DNA from: Heracleum sosnowskyi
Lineage: Eukaryota > Streptophyta > Magnoliopsida > Apiales > Apiaceae
Direction: 5' to 3'
Length of the DNA: 64,000 nucleotides
Assembly (NCBI GenBank): GCA_030848705.1
Contig: CM061238.1
Span: 80,934,685-80,998,684 of the forward strand
The translations under genes were made by a program, and so were the position numbers. The notes beneath the pieces were generated by a model. That model was not told the origin of the DNA. It saw only the letters and a program-made list of their open reading frames with translations, and searched no databases. This document shows positions 41,976 through 53,099 of this stretch, in pieces. Within the stretch, counting starts at the first letter, position 1; every line of letters starts with the position of its first letter.

Positions 41976-43852
41976 ATGGCTGATCGTTCTGCTAGCCGTC
42001 TTCAGAAGATGAATCAAGCGTCCAAAAGAGGTATCATCATTCGTTCTCCCACTATGTCCTTACAAGATATGATCTTAGAACGTAGTGATGAATATCCCTC
42101 AGTGTCGCATTTAGATTCATATAACCATAGCAATAGATTTAACGATGCTGATGCAATTGCTAATTACAAGAATATGTATAGAATTAGGCCACCTTATAGG
42201 TTAGTCCTAGCTGAACCTGGGGATCGTTCCTGCCATTGGCGCCCAAATGCTCTTTGCATTTACAAAGGGGTCCTGGCTGCAGGCGTTCGATTCCCATTCC
42301 ATCCTTTCATTCCTCAACTTCTAGCCGATGTAGGAATCAGTCCTTGTCAACTCCCTCCCAATGCTTGGAGACTTATTATGTGCTTTATTGTTTTGTGTTT
42401 AAAAAACGATTTCCCTCTTTCTGTTGCTCTCTTTAGAAGGATTTTTCAATTTAAAAATAGCTCTTCCCAAACTTTGGGTTGGGTATATATTAATCATCGA
42501 CCCACAACACCCCCCATCTTCCACCCAAAATCCATTCCCGACAACAATCCCAAATGGAGAGATGAATTTATGTATTTGATGTGGGATGGAGGGGACTGGG
42601 GCACCTTATTCCAAAGCTCATTTAGTAGAGTTTCGGATGGTAGTCCTTGTGACATAGTTCTGACTGAGGGGGAGGCCCTTGCCTATGCTGAACTCATCAA
42701 GGATAACTATGCCACCATGGCTTGGGAGCTTCTGGACGAGTTTCTACTTAAGACTCTGGGACTTTCAAGAGTTTCTGACAAGGGTAATTCTTTTTCTTAT
42801 TTTCTTGTAGTTGTATTAAGATTGCCTTATACCAATTGTTTTCCTTGACTTTTGTTTGCAGCTGCTGAGTTTATCAACAAGCAAAATGAGCCAGAAGGCG
42901 GGCAGACAACAAGGATCAAGAGGGCTTGCTTGAAGGATCCCAGGCTGACCGAGAAAGGCCCTGCCATTTTGAGGCCTCATGTGGCTGAGGTGGATGAGGT
43001 CGAGGGCTCAACTAAGAGTTCTGTATGGCGCCCCAACTGGGGGATAAGGAAAAAGGACACCATAGTGGGGGTGTCTGCTCATGCTGTTGAATGGTCACAC
43101 CATTCATTGACTCCTTGTGACTACAAGGATTTTGTTTCTAACTCCACCCTGGAAGGGGCAGAGTGTGCAGGAGCCCAGGCCTTTGCTGCTGTAAGTTTCT
43201 TTTTCTTTCTCTCTTTTTTTATGCCCCAAGTTATTATTTCTAACTTGTGTTTTATTTGTAGGCTAATGCAAATTTCCAAGGGGCTTTATTTCAAGCCAAA
43301 GCCTGGCGATCATCTTCTGAGGCCAACAAGGCTAAGTATGATCAAGCCCAGGTGGAGGTTGGTTCTCTTAAAGCTTCCTTGGATCGAAGGGATAAAGAGC
43401 TATTGGAGGCTCAAGCTGAGCTGGTCGAGTTAAGGAAGGGGAAGGATCGTATTATTGATGAGTACTTTGATTCTGCTGAGTATCAGGAGATCATAACTCA
43501 ACATGATGATCTTCTTTTCCCTGTCCAGTTCACTCAAGGATGGGATGAGGCTTTAGCTGAGGTATCGAGGAGAATTCCTGGCTCCCTTACCATTTCTGAC
43601 TTCCCCAGCCCCCATGCTCCTAATCAGTTGGAGAAGGCCTTGGCTGGAGTGGATGATATGGATGAGGACAACAGGATTCTCAATCCTGAACATGCCCCCC
43701 AGCCTGATGAAGAGTTAGAGGGATCCAGCTCCGGTGAGGAGGAGTCTGGTGAAGAGGAGGCTGGCGAAGAGGAGGAAGATTCTGGAGAGGAAGAGTCTGG
43801 CGAGGAGGAGGCTTCTGATGATGAGCCAGGAGGGAATGGTGCTCAACCATAG
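41976..43852 (+). CDS. Antisense spliced gene within the Tat element (plant transposon-type protein, about 575 aa)
   Basis: Three exons, 41976-42783, 42862-43190 and 43262-43852, join in frame through GT-AG introns (78 and 71 bp). The start is ATG 41976 (AAATGGCTGATCG). It resembles the 'putative gypsy type transposon' family (Pfam Transposase_28) found in plant retroelements: SLQDMILERSDEYPSVSHLD, then RPPYRLVLAEPGDRSCHW, FPFHPFIPQLLADVGISPCQ and WGTLFQSSF. Exon 3 has a coiled-coil stretch (SLDRRDKELLEAQAELVELR) and a strongly acidic Glu/Ser tail (EESGEEEAGEEEEDSGEEES). The biochemical role is unknown. It converges with pol (stops 303 bp apart). Extra antisense ORFs in this place are known for Tat elements. 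Confidence 0.8.
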
Positions 43853-44155
43853 CTATCTGTAGCTTTTATTTATTTTATGTAATTCTGCCTTTGGGCATAA
43901 CTTAACTTTGTTTGCAAGTTATTTATATTTTGTGGCCATTCGTAGCTTGTTTTCTTGCCTCTTGATCTTGCATGTCTATTTAGCATTTTACACATATCTA
44001 TCAGTATGTAATGCATTCAAAACACAATGGATAAGAATATATAATTCATAACTTTGAAGAAATGGGCTCAGCCCTTACATAATACCCAAGTTTAAAACTT
44101 TGGGTTGGTTTTATCAAACCTTATTTCTAGTAGTGAGTCCCCTTAGGAAAACACC

Positions 44156-47100
44156 TTAAATATAATAGATTTTCAAGTTGGAGGCATGCCAAGTTCTAGG
44201 CACTTCAATCCCTTCCATAGTTTCCAGCTTGTATGAGCCTCGTCCATACACATTCTTGACCCGATAGGGCCCTTCCCAGTTTGGGGCTAACTTTCCCTTT
44301 TGTCCAACTCCAGATGCTTCAATTTTTCTAAGGACCAAGTCCCCTTGACGAAAGAATCTCTCTTTAACCCTTAGGTTGTAGTAGAAAGATGCTCGTTTCT
44401 GATGTTCAACTATCTTGGCATTCGCCTCGTCTCTAACTTCGTCAATTAGATCTAAAGCCAGCCTCAAGCCTTCTTCATTTGCCTCTGGTTCATAAGCCTC
44501 AACCCTAGGAGATGTGTGAGTAATCTCCACTGGAACCACTGCCTCGGCCCCATAAGCCAGCAAGAAGGGGGTAGCTCCAGTGGTGACTTTACAAGTAGTA
44601 CGATATGCCCATAGTATGGGAAGCAATTCATCTACCCAAGTATTCCTGGAGCGTTCAACTCTTTTCTTTAGTCCATCTAGGATAATTCGATTTGCAACTT
44701 CAGCTTGCCCATTTGCTTGAGGATGGGCAACAGAAGTGAAACGCAACTTGATATCATTCTCATCACAGTACTTCTTGAACTCGTCATTGTTGAATTGAGT
44801 TCCATTGTCCGTTACCAGGATTCGTGGAATTCCATATCTGCATATCACATTCTCCCAAAAGAAGTGCATCACTTGCTTGGTGGTTATCTTGGCCAAAGGT
44901 TTAGCCTCAACCCATTTAGTGAAATAGTCAATTGCAACTATCAGAAATTTTCTCTGTGCACTTGCCATTGGAAATGGCCCAAGTATATCCATTCCCCACA
45001 TAGCAAAAGGGATAGGTGAGTTTACGGATGTCAACATCTCAGGTGGTTGTCTAACCACTGGTGCATGCTTCTGGCACCGTTCACATTTCTTCACATAACT
45101 TTTTGCATCAGCAAGCATACTTGGCCAATAGAAACCTAGACGAGTGACTTTATGGGCCAAAGCTCTGCCCCCCAAGTGTTGTCCACAAATCCCTTCATGC
45201 ACTTCCTTTAGGGCCAATTCTGCCTCTTGAGGTCTCAAGCACTTCAAATATGGAATAACAAAAGATTTCTTGTATAGGATTCCCTCAATTAGGGCATACC
45301 TTAGTGCTCTGACGTATAGCTTTCGTGCTTCTGAAGTGTCGTTGGGTAGCCACCCAGTTTCCAGATGAGCTTTGATGGGATCAATCCAACAACTGGTGAT
45401 ACCAATGGGGGCTACCAACTTTCCATTGATGCTTGGGGTCTTCAAGACTTGGAAGTATACACTCCCGGCATAGTTTTCAATTTCAGAAGAGGCAAACTTA
45501 GACAATGCATCAGCCTTCATATTCTCCTCCCTTGGAATGTGCTCCACATAGCATTCATCGAACTGAGTCATGATGGCTTTGACAAGTTTCAGATACTTAG
45601 CCATGACTTCATCTCTGGCTTCGAACTCTCCATTTACTTGAGAAACAACTAACCTTGAGTCCCCACAGACTTTCAAAGTTTTGACCCTCAGGGCTCCAGC
45701 TAGCCCTAAGCCAGCAATCAAAGCTTCATACTCAGCCTCATTGTTTGTCGTTGGGAAGTCAAGTTTTAGTGCATACTCTATTATGAATCCATCAGGACTT
45801 TGCAGGACTAAACCAGCTCCACTTGATTTTGTTTTTGATGCTCCATCAAAATAGAGCACCCAACATTCCTTGGACACCATGTCATCATCTTTGCTGTCTT
45901 CCACTACTACCTCCTGCCCCCCGACTTCTTGGTTGTCAATGGTACATTCAACCATGAAGTCAGCGAGTGCTTGAGCTTTAATGGCCGTACGAGGCTTATA
46001 CTTGATATCAAATTCTCCTAACTTAATAGCCCATTTGATCAACCTTCCACTAACCTGAGGGCTGTGCAGAATGTTCCTTAGAGGTTGATTAGTCAAAACC
46101 TCTATCTTGTGCGCCTGGAAGTACGGACGTAGCTTTCTTGAGGCCATTATCAAGGCTAAGGCAAACTTCTCTATGGTAGAGTAGTTTATTTCTGCCCCAT
46201 GCAGGATCTTACTCACATAGTAAATGGGTTTCTGAACCTTCAATTCCTCCTTTACCAAAACAGCTCCAAGGGCAGTGTCGGATACTGCCAAGTACAAATA
46301 TAGGATTTCTCCTGGCTTTGGTTTTGCCAACAGTGGTGCTTCAGCCATGTATTTCTTCAGGGCCTCAAAGGCTTCTTGGCTTTCAAGTGTCCACTCGAAA
46401 TTCTTCACATTCTTGAGTGCTTTGAAAAAAGGTAAGCATTTTTCTCCTGACTTGGAGATGAATCTTCCCAAAGCAGCAACTCTTCCTGTCAATTTCTGCA
46501 CATCCTTAACAGTCTTGGGTGGTTCCATGTCTAGGATTGCCTTGATCTTGTCGGGGTTAGCTTCGATTCCCCTCTTGGAGACCATCAGACCTAAAAATTT
46601 TCCTGAGCCAACCCCGAAGGCACACTTCGCTGGGTTTAACATCATCTTGTGGTGCCTCAACACTTCAAATGCTTCTCGAAGATGCTTTATATGGTCTGCC
46701 TTGTCGAGGCTCTTGACTAGCATGTCGTCCACATAAACTTCCATTGTTTTACCAATCAGTGGTTCAAAAATCTTGTTCACCAATCTTTGATATGTTGCCC
46801 CTGCATTCTTAAGTCCAAATGCCATTACCAAATAACAGAAAACACCAAAGTCGGTGATGAACGATACCTTGGAGATGTCGTCCTTGTGCATCTTGATTTG
46901 GTTGTATCCACTGAAGCCATCCATGAAACTTAGCATCTCGTGCCCAGCAGTGGCATCTATCAAAGCATCAATCCTCGGTAAGGGAAAACAATCCTTGGGA
47001 CATGCATCATTCAAGTCGGTGAAGTCTACACACATTCTCCACTTTCCATTAGCCTTTTTGACCATCACTGGGTTAGCCAACCATTCAGGGAACTGAATTT

Positions 47101-49111
47101 CTTCAATGAAGCCTGCTTCCAAGAGTTTCTCTACCTCCTGCTTGATAGCTTCTTGCCTTTCCGGGGCAAAATTTCTTTTCTTTTGTTTCACTGTTTTCCT
47201 TTCAGGATCCACATTCAATTTGTGGGTTATCAATTGGGGATCAATCCCTGGCATATCAGCTGCTGTCCAAGCAAATACATCACTGTTTTCTTGAAGAAAG
47301 GATGTCAACTTACTTTTTGTAGATTCAGGTAGTAAAGCTCCAATGTAGGTGACCTTGTCTGGTTCTCCTGGGATCAAGGGGATGGGAACAAGATCCTCAG
47401 CTGGCTTTCCTCTCCTTTCTTCATCGTTTCTGATGTCCATGTCCTCAATTGGGAGAACCTGCCCCCCAACTCCATCAGGCCTCAAAGCGGCTACATAACA
47501 GCTTCTAGCCATTTTCTGATCACCTTTTTCTTCACCAATCCCATTCCTTGTAGGGAATTTGATCTTCAAATGATAGGACGAGGCAACAGCCTTGAATGCA
47601 TGAAGTCCCGTTCTTCCCAGAATTGCATTGTAGGTTGAGGTTGCCTTAATAACTATGAAATTCAGCATTTGAGTAGATGTCTTCGAACCTTGTCCCATTG
47701 TCATTGGGAGTTGAATTGTGCCTTCTACCTTCGATTCTACTCCATTGAACCCATATATGGGCATGTTTGAGGGTGTTAGCTGAGAGTCAGTGTAACCCAT
47801 CTTGATGAAAGCATCATGGAACAAGATGTCCACTGAAGCTCCATTGTCAACAAGAACTCTCTTTGTTTCTGAGTTCCCAATCACAGGTACTATGACCAGA
47901 GGGTCATCATGGGGAAATTTCACTCCCTCAAGGTCTGAATCGTCAAAATTCAAAGATACTTCAGTCTTGGCACGCTTTGGTGCTTCTCCAACCACAGTCA
48001 TTACCTCACGGGCATAAGCTTTTCTGGAGTTTCTGGAAGGTCCGGCCGCAGTTGGCCCTCCAAATATCATATTGATGACAGGCCCTCGGGGCTTGGGATT
48101 TCGGTCTTGATCATTGTCCCGTCTATCGTAGTCTTTCCTTTCATAATTTCCTCTCTGACTTCCCTGGTTTCCATCTTTGGTGTACTTACCAAGCTTTCCT
48201 CTTCGAATCAAGAACTCAATTTCATCTTTCAGCTGCCTGCAGTCATCTGTCTCGTGGCCAACTTCTTTGTGAAACCGACAGTATTGGTTTTGATTTCTTT
48301 TTGACACATCGGCCCTCATAGGCTTCGGCCATTTGATATCTTCTTCCTTTGCTATCTCCATCAGAATTTGACTCCTGGGAGTATTCAATCTTGCATATTC
48401 TGTGAACTTTGGCCCAAAATTACTTTTCTTGGGTGGTGAATCTGAATCCTTTGATGTCCTAGGATACTTCTCTCTTGCATCATATTCTGGAGCATCCTTT
48501 CTCTTTTTTGAATTTCCATTGCCAGTAGCAATGGGTTCGTACTTTCTCATGCTCTCCTCAGCTTTGATATATTTCCCAGCTCTATCTTGCAGTGACAACA
48601 TGTTTTCGGGGGGATGTTTGGCCAAAGACCTCCTGAAGTCGTCATCGGTAGTTCCTTGCTGTAGGGCTATCATAGCCACCTTATCTTCCAAATCTGGGAC
48701 TTTTATAGCCTCCTTAGTGAATCTACTCAAGTATTCTCTCAATGTTTCATTCTTGCCTTGTCGAATCGCCATAAGAGAGGCAGAACTTTTCTCATGTATC
48801 TTCCCACTAACAAATTGATTGATGAATGCCTTACTCAGCTCTTTGAAGGATCCAATAGAATTGGGCGGAAGGCGACTATACCAACGTTGAGCCATACCCG
48901 CTAGAGTTTGTGGGAACGCCCTACACTTTGCAGCGTCATTGGCAGGCTGCAACAGCAGTGCGTTTGAGAAGGTTCTTACATGATTTGCGGGATCACCCGT
49001 TCCATCATAAGCTTTGATGGTTGGCATTTTAAACTTCCTGGATATAGTGGCTTTCATTATCTCTTGTGTGAAGGGTGGTGTAGGATCGTCAGGATCTCCT
49101 AGGGGCAACAA
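44156..49111 (-). CDS. gag-pol: Tat-type gag-pol polyprotein, main part (1651 codons)
   Basis: Domains in order: retrotransposon gag capsid (PTIKAYDGTGDPANHVRTFS, QRWYSRLPPNSI); a CCHC-like knuckle of Tat/Athila type (YCRFHKEVGHETDDC); aspartic protease (VLVDNGASVDILF); reverse transcriptase (RMCVDFTDLNDACPKDCFPL, FGLKNAGATYQRLVNK, YVDDMLVKS); the original RNase H (SDTALGAVLV); a second RNase H (YFDGASKTKSSGAGLV, NNEAEYEALIAGL, DSRLVVSQV, ADALSKFA); integrase with HHCC (HEGICGQHLGG, CERCQKHA) and DDE (GMDILGPFP, TDNGTQFNN, QANGQAEVANR). No internal stop. The frame starts without a nearby ATG and is in the same frame as the upstream gag segment, so both were one ORF. Confidence 0.93.
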   Translation of the reverse strand: MLPLGDPDDPTPPFTQEIMKATISRKFKMPTIKAYDGTGDPANHVRTFSNALLLQPANDAAKCRAFPQTLAGMAQRWYSRLPPNSIGSFKELSKAFINQFVSGKIHEKSSASLMAIRQGKNETLREYLSRFTKEAIKVPDLEDKVAMIALQQGTTDDDFRRSLAKHPPENMLSLQDRAGKYIKAEESMRKYEPIATGNGNSKKRKDAPEYDAREKYPRTSKDSDSPPKKSNFGPKFTEYARLNTPRSQILMEIAKEEDIKWPKPMRADVSKRNQNQYCRFHKEVGHETDDCRQLKDEIEFLIRRGKLGKYTKDGNQGSQRGNYERKDYDRRDNDQDRNPKPRGPVINMIFGGPTAAGPSRNSRKAYAREVMTVVGEAPKRAKTEVSLNFDDSDLEGVKFPHDDPLVIVPVIGNSETKRVLVDNGASVDILFHDAFIKMGYTDSQLTPSNMPIYGFNGVESKVEGTIQLPMTMGQGSKTSTQMLNFIVIKATSTYNAILGRTGLHAFKAVASSYHLKIKFPTRNGIGEEKGDQKMARSCYVAALRPDGVGGQVLPIEDMDIRNDEERRGKPAEDLVPIPLIPGEPDKVTYIGALLPESTKSKLTSFLQENSDVFAWTAADMPGIDPQLITHKLNVDPERKTVKQKKRNFAPERQEAIKQEVEKLLEAGFIEEIQFPEWLANPVMVKKANGKWRMCVDFTDLNDACPKDCFPLPRIDALIDATAGHEMLSFMDGFSGYNQIKMHKDDISKVSFITDFGVFCYLVMAFGLKNAGATYQRLVNKIFEPLIGKTMEVYVDDMLVKSLDKADHIKHLREAFEVLRHHKMMLNPAKCAFGVGSGKFLGLMVSKRGIEANPDKIKAILDMEPPKTVKDVQKLTGRVAALGRFISKSGEKCLPFFKALKNVKNFEWTLESQEAFEALKKYMAEAPLLAKPKPGEILYLYLAVSDTALGAVLVKEELKVQKPIYYVSKILHGAEINYSTIEKFALALIMASRKLRPYFQAHKIEVLTNQPLRNILHSPQVSGRLIKWAIKLGEFDIKYKPRTAIKAQALADFMVECTIDNQEVGGQEVVVEDSKDDDMVSKECWVLYFDGASKTKSSGAGLVLQSPDGFIIEYALKLDFPTTNNEAEYEALIAGLGLAGALRVKTLKVCGDSRLVVSQVNGEFEARDEVMAKYLKLVKAIMTQFDECYVEHIPREENMKADALSKFASSEIENYAGSVYFQVLKTPSINGKLVAPIGITSCWIDPIKAHLETGWLPNDTSEARKLYVRALRYALIEGILYKKSFVIPYLKCLRPQEAELALKEVHEGICGQHLGGRALAHKVTRLGFYWPSMLADAKSYVKKCERCQKHAPVVRQPPEMLTSVNSPIPFAMWGMDILGPFPMASAQRKFLIVAIDYFTKWVEAKPLAKITTKQVMHFFWENVICRYGIPRILVTDNGTQFNNDEFKKYCDENDIKLRFTSVAHPQANGQAEVANRIILDGLKKRVERSRNTWVDELLPILWAYRTTCKVTTGATPFLLAYGAEAVVPVEITHTSPRVEAYEPEANEEGLRLALDLIDEVRDEANAKIVEHQKRASFYYNLRVKERFFRQGDLVLRKIEASGVGQKGKLAPNWEGPYRVKNVYGRGSYKLETMEGIEVPRTWHASNLKIYYI

Positions 49112-49135
49112 TACAGTAGGATCTCCTCTTGGGAT

Positions 49136-49801
49136 TTAAACCCTTCTGGATCTCGGAGGAGTAGGATCCAGATTAATTACTGGAGTCTTCCCGGCTGCTC
49201 TTGCAGCCTCTTCCTCCTCTAACTTCTTTTTGAGTTTTGCAACCTCTGCCTCATGGGCTGCAATCCTTTCCTGAGTGGTTGGCTCCTTGTTTGCAGAACG
49301 TTTCCTTCGCGGGGGATAGTCATCATCAGTATTATAATTTTTATCCTCAGTGTAAGGCCCAGAGAAATCGTCTCGAAACATTTGAAGAGTTTGGGTTTGC
49401 CGGTTCAGGGGTTCCAAACCTTGGACGTAAGGGGGGACGTAAGGGGGGACGTAAGCCTCATGGTGTACCAGAGTGGTACCACTACCGCCCACCGGGGGTC
49501 GAGGGGGCCTGGTATGGGTAGGCATCCCCAGGGTCTGATTTACATATTGAGGGAGATCAGTAGTGTGTAGTGGGGAGGTTGTGATTGCTTGCTGGTGAGT
49601 GGTCTCTTGTGAATTAGATCCATGAATGACCACTTGCAGGGGATTCGTCCCTTCAATTGGGATCTCAGATCCTTGAGTGTTGGTGGGGATATTCGTCCCT
49701 TCAGTACTAGTAACTGGTGGTGGTTGACTTCCGTGAGTATCAGCCCCGGAGGTGATAGGAAGTTCTTCAGAAGCTCGAGTTGTTCTTCGGGTGTTTGCCA
49801 T
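49136..49801 (-). CDS. gag: Gag N-terminal segment of the Tat element, ended by an in-frame stop (221 aa)
   Basis: ATG at 49799-49801 (MANTRRTTRASEEL), 34 bp inside the 5' LTR-proximal leader. It is Pro/Thr/Ser-rich with YVPPYVPPYV and a C-terminal coiled coil (RIAAHEAEVAKLKKKLEEEE). TAA at 49138-49136 ends it. The next eight codons lead in the same frame into the 1651-codon polyprotein. This is either a nonsense mutation or a site of stop-codon readthrough. Confidence 0.85.
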   Translation of the reverse strand: MANTRRTTRASEELPITSGADTHGSQPPPVTSTEGTNIPTNTQGSEIPIEGTNPLQVVIHGSNSQETTHQQAITTSPLHTTDLPQYVNQTLGMPTHTRPPRPPVGGSGTTLVHHEAYVPPYVPPYVQGLEPLNRQTQTLQMFRDDFSGPYTEDKNYNTDDDYPPRRKRSANKEPTTQERIAAHEAEVAKLKKKLEEEEAARAAGKTPVINLDPTPPRSRRV

Positions 49802-49814
49802 GGTTGATGTTTTC

Positions 49815-49833
49815 TTCCCACAGACGGCGCCAA
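49815..49833 (-). other. Primer binding site of the Tat element
   Basis: In element orientation TTGGCGCCGTCTGTGGGAA follows the 5' LTR end. TGGCGCCGT is the usual start of the tRNA-complementary site in Tat and related gypsy elements; the exact tRNA is not determined. Confidence 0.8.
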
Positions 49834-49834
49834 A

Positions 49835-50362
49835 TGTTATGGATCAAAAAATGTACCTTGTGAATTAAAGGCTAGGGTTTGTGAGCGTTCAAGCTTTAAT
49901 GACTGTTCTTGTGTTTCGGGACTAAATCGGTCCTCACAAGATGCCTACGTATCTCTGCTGTATAGAGAATCAAGTCAATAAAACGTAGTTCTAGAATGAA
50001 GGACGAGGGTCCTTATATAGGCGTCTAGAGCCTAGTATTTATGGTATGTTTAGGAGTCTTAATTGATAAGTCTCGTTATTGATAACTGATAAGGAGTATA
50101 TTACTTGGTATGCAAGTATTATCCTTACCTGATAAGTGTTATGACTCATCATATTATTTGATTGGGATTCTGGATCCTCCTATGAAGATTTTATTATATT
50201 TTGGACTCATTTAATGAGCTGATAATTTTCCTTTATTTATTAATTACGAAATTAATAAATAGTTAGGGTTTCGGGCCTTTTGTCGGGCCTAATTCTTGGA
50301 CCAAACTAGGTCTAATTAATATATCATTAATTATCTCTAGGGTTATATTTCAGCCCATATCA
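49835..50362 (-). repeat. 5' LTR of the Tat element
   Basis: 528 bp, 99% identical to 39951-40478. Element-strand TATA at about 50010-50019. Plus-strand flank ACTAC at 50363. Confidence 0.93.
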
Positions 50363-50367
50363 ACTAC

Positions 50368-51320
50368 AATTATACCTTCAGAGCTATTAAAATATTCATT
50401 ACCTCCAAATCTATTCTCAGTAAGAAAAAAAAATCAAAAAATATGAACAAACGTTTTTTTTGTTGTTGGGAGAATTTTTTTATTAATAATGATCTCTTTT
50501 TGTCAAAACAAATAATAACAAAAACAACAACCTCTTCCTTAAAAAAAAATAAAATATTGACCTCTTCTCAATATTTCTTATTCTTGTATGACTTTTGTTA
50601 TAGATGCACCGACTTATTGAATTTTGTTAAAAATGCACACGCTAAATAAATTTTTCAGTCGAATAAATCTTAACATGATATTTTCGAAATACATACACTA
50701 TAAATTTCTTAATATACAATTTTTATCTTTGAATTTTCGTGTATGAATTAAAGAAAATATTTTATTAAAAGATATAATCTTTTCTCATAAAAATTAGAGC
50801 AATAACTATCTAAACGTTAAAAAATAATGATAAAATTTGTTTTTGAAGACATGATGAATTCTCCCCTTTCGAGTTACCTTGTATACAGGTGTATCAACTT
50901 TTAACTATAAATTCAAAACTAATAATGTACACACATAAACATATAAATCAATTCACAACTGAATGTACATGAAAATTACCTTGCTCGGCTTATTATTTTA
51001 ATTGATTAACTGATGAATCCCCCTTCTTATTAATCCATGTCTTAACTCAATCAAAACTAATAACAAATAACTTGTCTTGTCAAAGATTTTAATATGATCA
51101 TGCATTAGGATACAAACAAACGTAATAAGATAAATAACATAAAGGAAAAAGTTTCATACTCATGTACTCATATACACACTTTTAACATGAACAAACAAAA
51201 AAGTAAAGAAGAACAATGTTGACAACAAAAATTGCAGTAGACAATTAACAGAGTTTAGGTGTATATTTATACTATTAATTAGTTGCTTGTACGAAAGTAT
51301 TAAAGTTAATTAATTATTTA
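50368..51320. other. AT-rich intergenic DNA
   Basis: No gene or defined repeat seen. Poly-A/T runs only. Confidence 0.5.
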
Positions 51321-51324
51321 CCAA

Positions 51325-52140
51325 GTAATTACTTAATTTCTTATACAAAATCGATCTAATTTCTTAACTTTTATTTACCAATATGTTCTTGTATTTTCTA
51401 TTATATTACATTAAAAAAGAAAGTTTAGGAGAGCAGAATGTTAAGATGATAATTTCATTATGTTATAAATATTATGAGAATATCTAGATAATAATAAAGG
51501 GAAGTTCAAAATAATGTAAAGTAATACACTTTTTTTTTAATTTAGATATTTGAAGGCAAGAATATTATAATTGAATATTTAGTTTCCTCCATTTGTAATA
51601 TTTAGTTTCCTCCATTAGTAAAGATCTATTGTATATTTACTTTCTCCATTAGTATAGTAGAGATTTTAAATGCAAGAATATTATATTTACTTTCCTCTAT
51701 TAGTAGAGATTTTAAATGCAAGAATATTGAAATTGTATATTTAGTTTTCTCCATTATTAAATATTTAAAAGGTAATTGAATTTTTTTCTAGTTTTTTGTA
51801 TTAATTATTTAATTTTTTATGCAAAACCGATCTAATTTATTAACTTCTTATTTACCAAAACGTTCCTGTATTTTTTATTATATTACATAAAAAAAGAAAG
51901 TTTAGGAGAGCAGTATGTTAAGATAGTAATTTCATTAAAAAAAATATTATGAGAATATTTAGATAATAATATAGGAAAGTTCAAAATAATGTAAGGTAAT
52001 ACACTGTTTTGGTAATTTAGATATTTTGAAGGCAAAAATATTATAATTGAATATTTAGTTTCTTCCATTAGTGATATTTAGTTTTCTCATTAGTAAAGAT
52101 CTATTGTATATTTACCTTCTCCATTAGTAGGGATTTTAAA
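51325..52140 (+). repeat. Direct tandem duplication, unit about 475 bp
   Basis: The block from about 51325 (TTACTTAATTTCTTATACAAAA) is repeated from about 51800 (ATTTAATTTTTTATGCAAAA). Shared landmarks are AAAGAAAGTTTAGGAGAGCA, ATTATGAGAATATYTAGATA and TATTTAGTTTCYTCCATTAG. Within each unit the TTTAGTTTYCTCCATTAGTA phrase repeats two to four times. Divergence is roughly 10%, so it is not recent. Confidence 0.8.
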
Positions 52141-52598
52141 TGCAAAAATATTATATGTTTCCTCTATTAGCAAGCATTTAAAAGGTAATTGAGATTTTTT
52201 CGAATTTTTATTATTATTAATTCAAAAAATTGAGAAAATTAAAAAAATAGAACGAAAATTAGAAAAATTTAAAAGGTATTATTTTTCTTTTCACAAAAAC
52301 GCTCATCTTGATCGTAAAGTGGCAATTAAACTATTAAAGTCATGAGATATTTCATTACCAACAGTATTAAGTAGTAGTAATAACATATTGGGTGTCGGGA
52401 ATGAAAATTGTTTTTAAATGCCATGGAAACTTAAGGGTCTGTTTGGATGGGAAGAGTTGGTTTAGGCTAGATTAGGTTGGATTGGGTTACTAGGTTAGGT
52501 TGAATTATTACCTAATTTGGATGTAAGAGTTGTATAAAAGGGGTTGAACCCCCATCTTGTTTGGATAAAGTGTTAAGTGGAGTTGGGAAGAAGGATTA

Positions 52599-53054
52599 TA
52601 ATATGGGCTAAAAACAAACTCGAAAGACATTATTAATGACACATTAATTAAATCTGGATTGTTCCATGAATTAGGTCCAAAAACTTAATTAATTATTAAA
52701 TTCGTAATTAATTAAAAGGATGCTTATATAGTTCATTAAATGTGTCCAAGTTGTGACCTATACGACTATACCTACTAGAATACCTACTAGAAGTATCTTG
52801 AAAGACACCAAATCCTAAAAGGAGTTAGCCTCCTATCACCTAATTCTACCCTAAATGCAAGGCTCTCTACGCCTATATAAAGGACCTGATCCTTCAATCA
52901 AAAGTACGTTTTTTGGCTTGATTCTCAATTACGAATTGAGATACGTAGGCATCTTGTGAGTACCGATTTAGTCACGAAACACGAGAACAACCATTAAAAC
53001 TCGAAAGCTCTCAAATCTAAGCATTAATTACACCCTAGTTTTTATTCCACAATA
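52599..53054 (+). repeat. Solo LTR related to the Tat element LTR
   Basis: 456 bp beginning TAATATGGGC and ending CCACAATA, flanked by GATTA/GATTG. Order and landmarks match the Tat LTR: GAATTAGGYCC, GTAATTAATTAA, CTATATAAAGGACC, GAGATACGTAGGCATCTTGT, CCGATTTAGTC, CTAGTTTTTATTCCA. Diverged by roughly 25%, so an older family member reduced by recombination between its LTRs. Confidence 0.8.
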
Positions 53055-53099
53055 GATTGGATATGTAAATGTTATAATATTTTTTAAAATGAAATTAAA

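Larger units (their letters stand above)
39951..50362 (-). mobile_element. Complete Ty3/gypsy retrotransposon, Tat lineage (10.4 kb)
   Basis: 528-bp LTRs at 39951-40478 and 49835-50362 with termini TG...CA, a perfect ACTAC duplication (39946-39950, 50363-50367), a primer site, a polypurine tract, gag-pol on the minus strand and a spliced gene on the plus strand. Two RNase H domains in pol and extra ORFs between pol and the 3' LTR are features of the Tat lineage. I count four differences between the LTRs, all transitions, so insertion is recent. One in-frame stop in gag is the only coding lesion I see. Confidence 0.93.

Noticed and set aside
44705..48818. Plus-strand ORFs opposite the Tat pol (up to 153 codons)
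   Set aside because: Antisense shadows of a strongly constrained coding frame.
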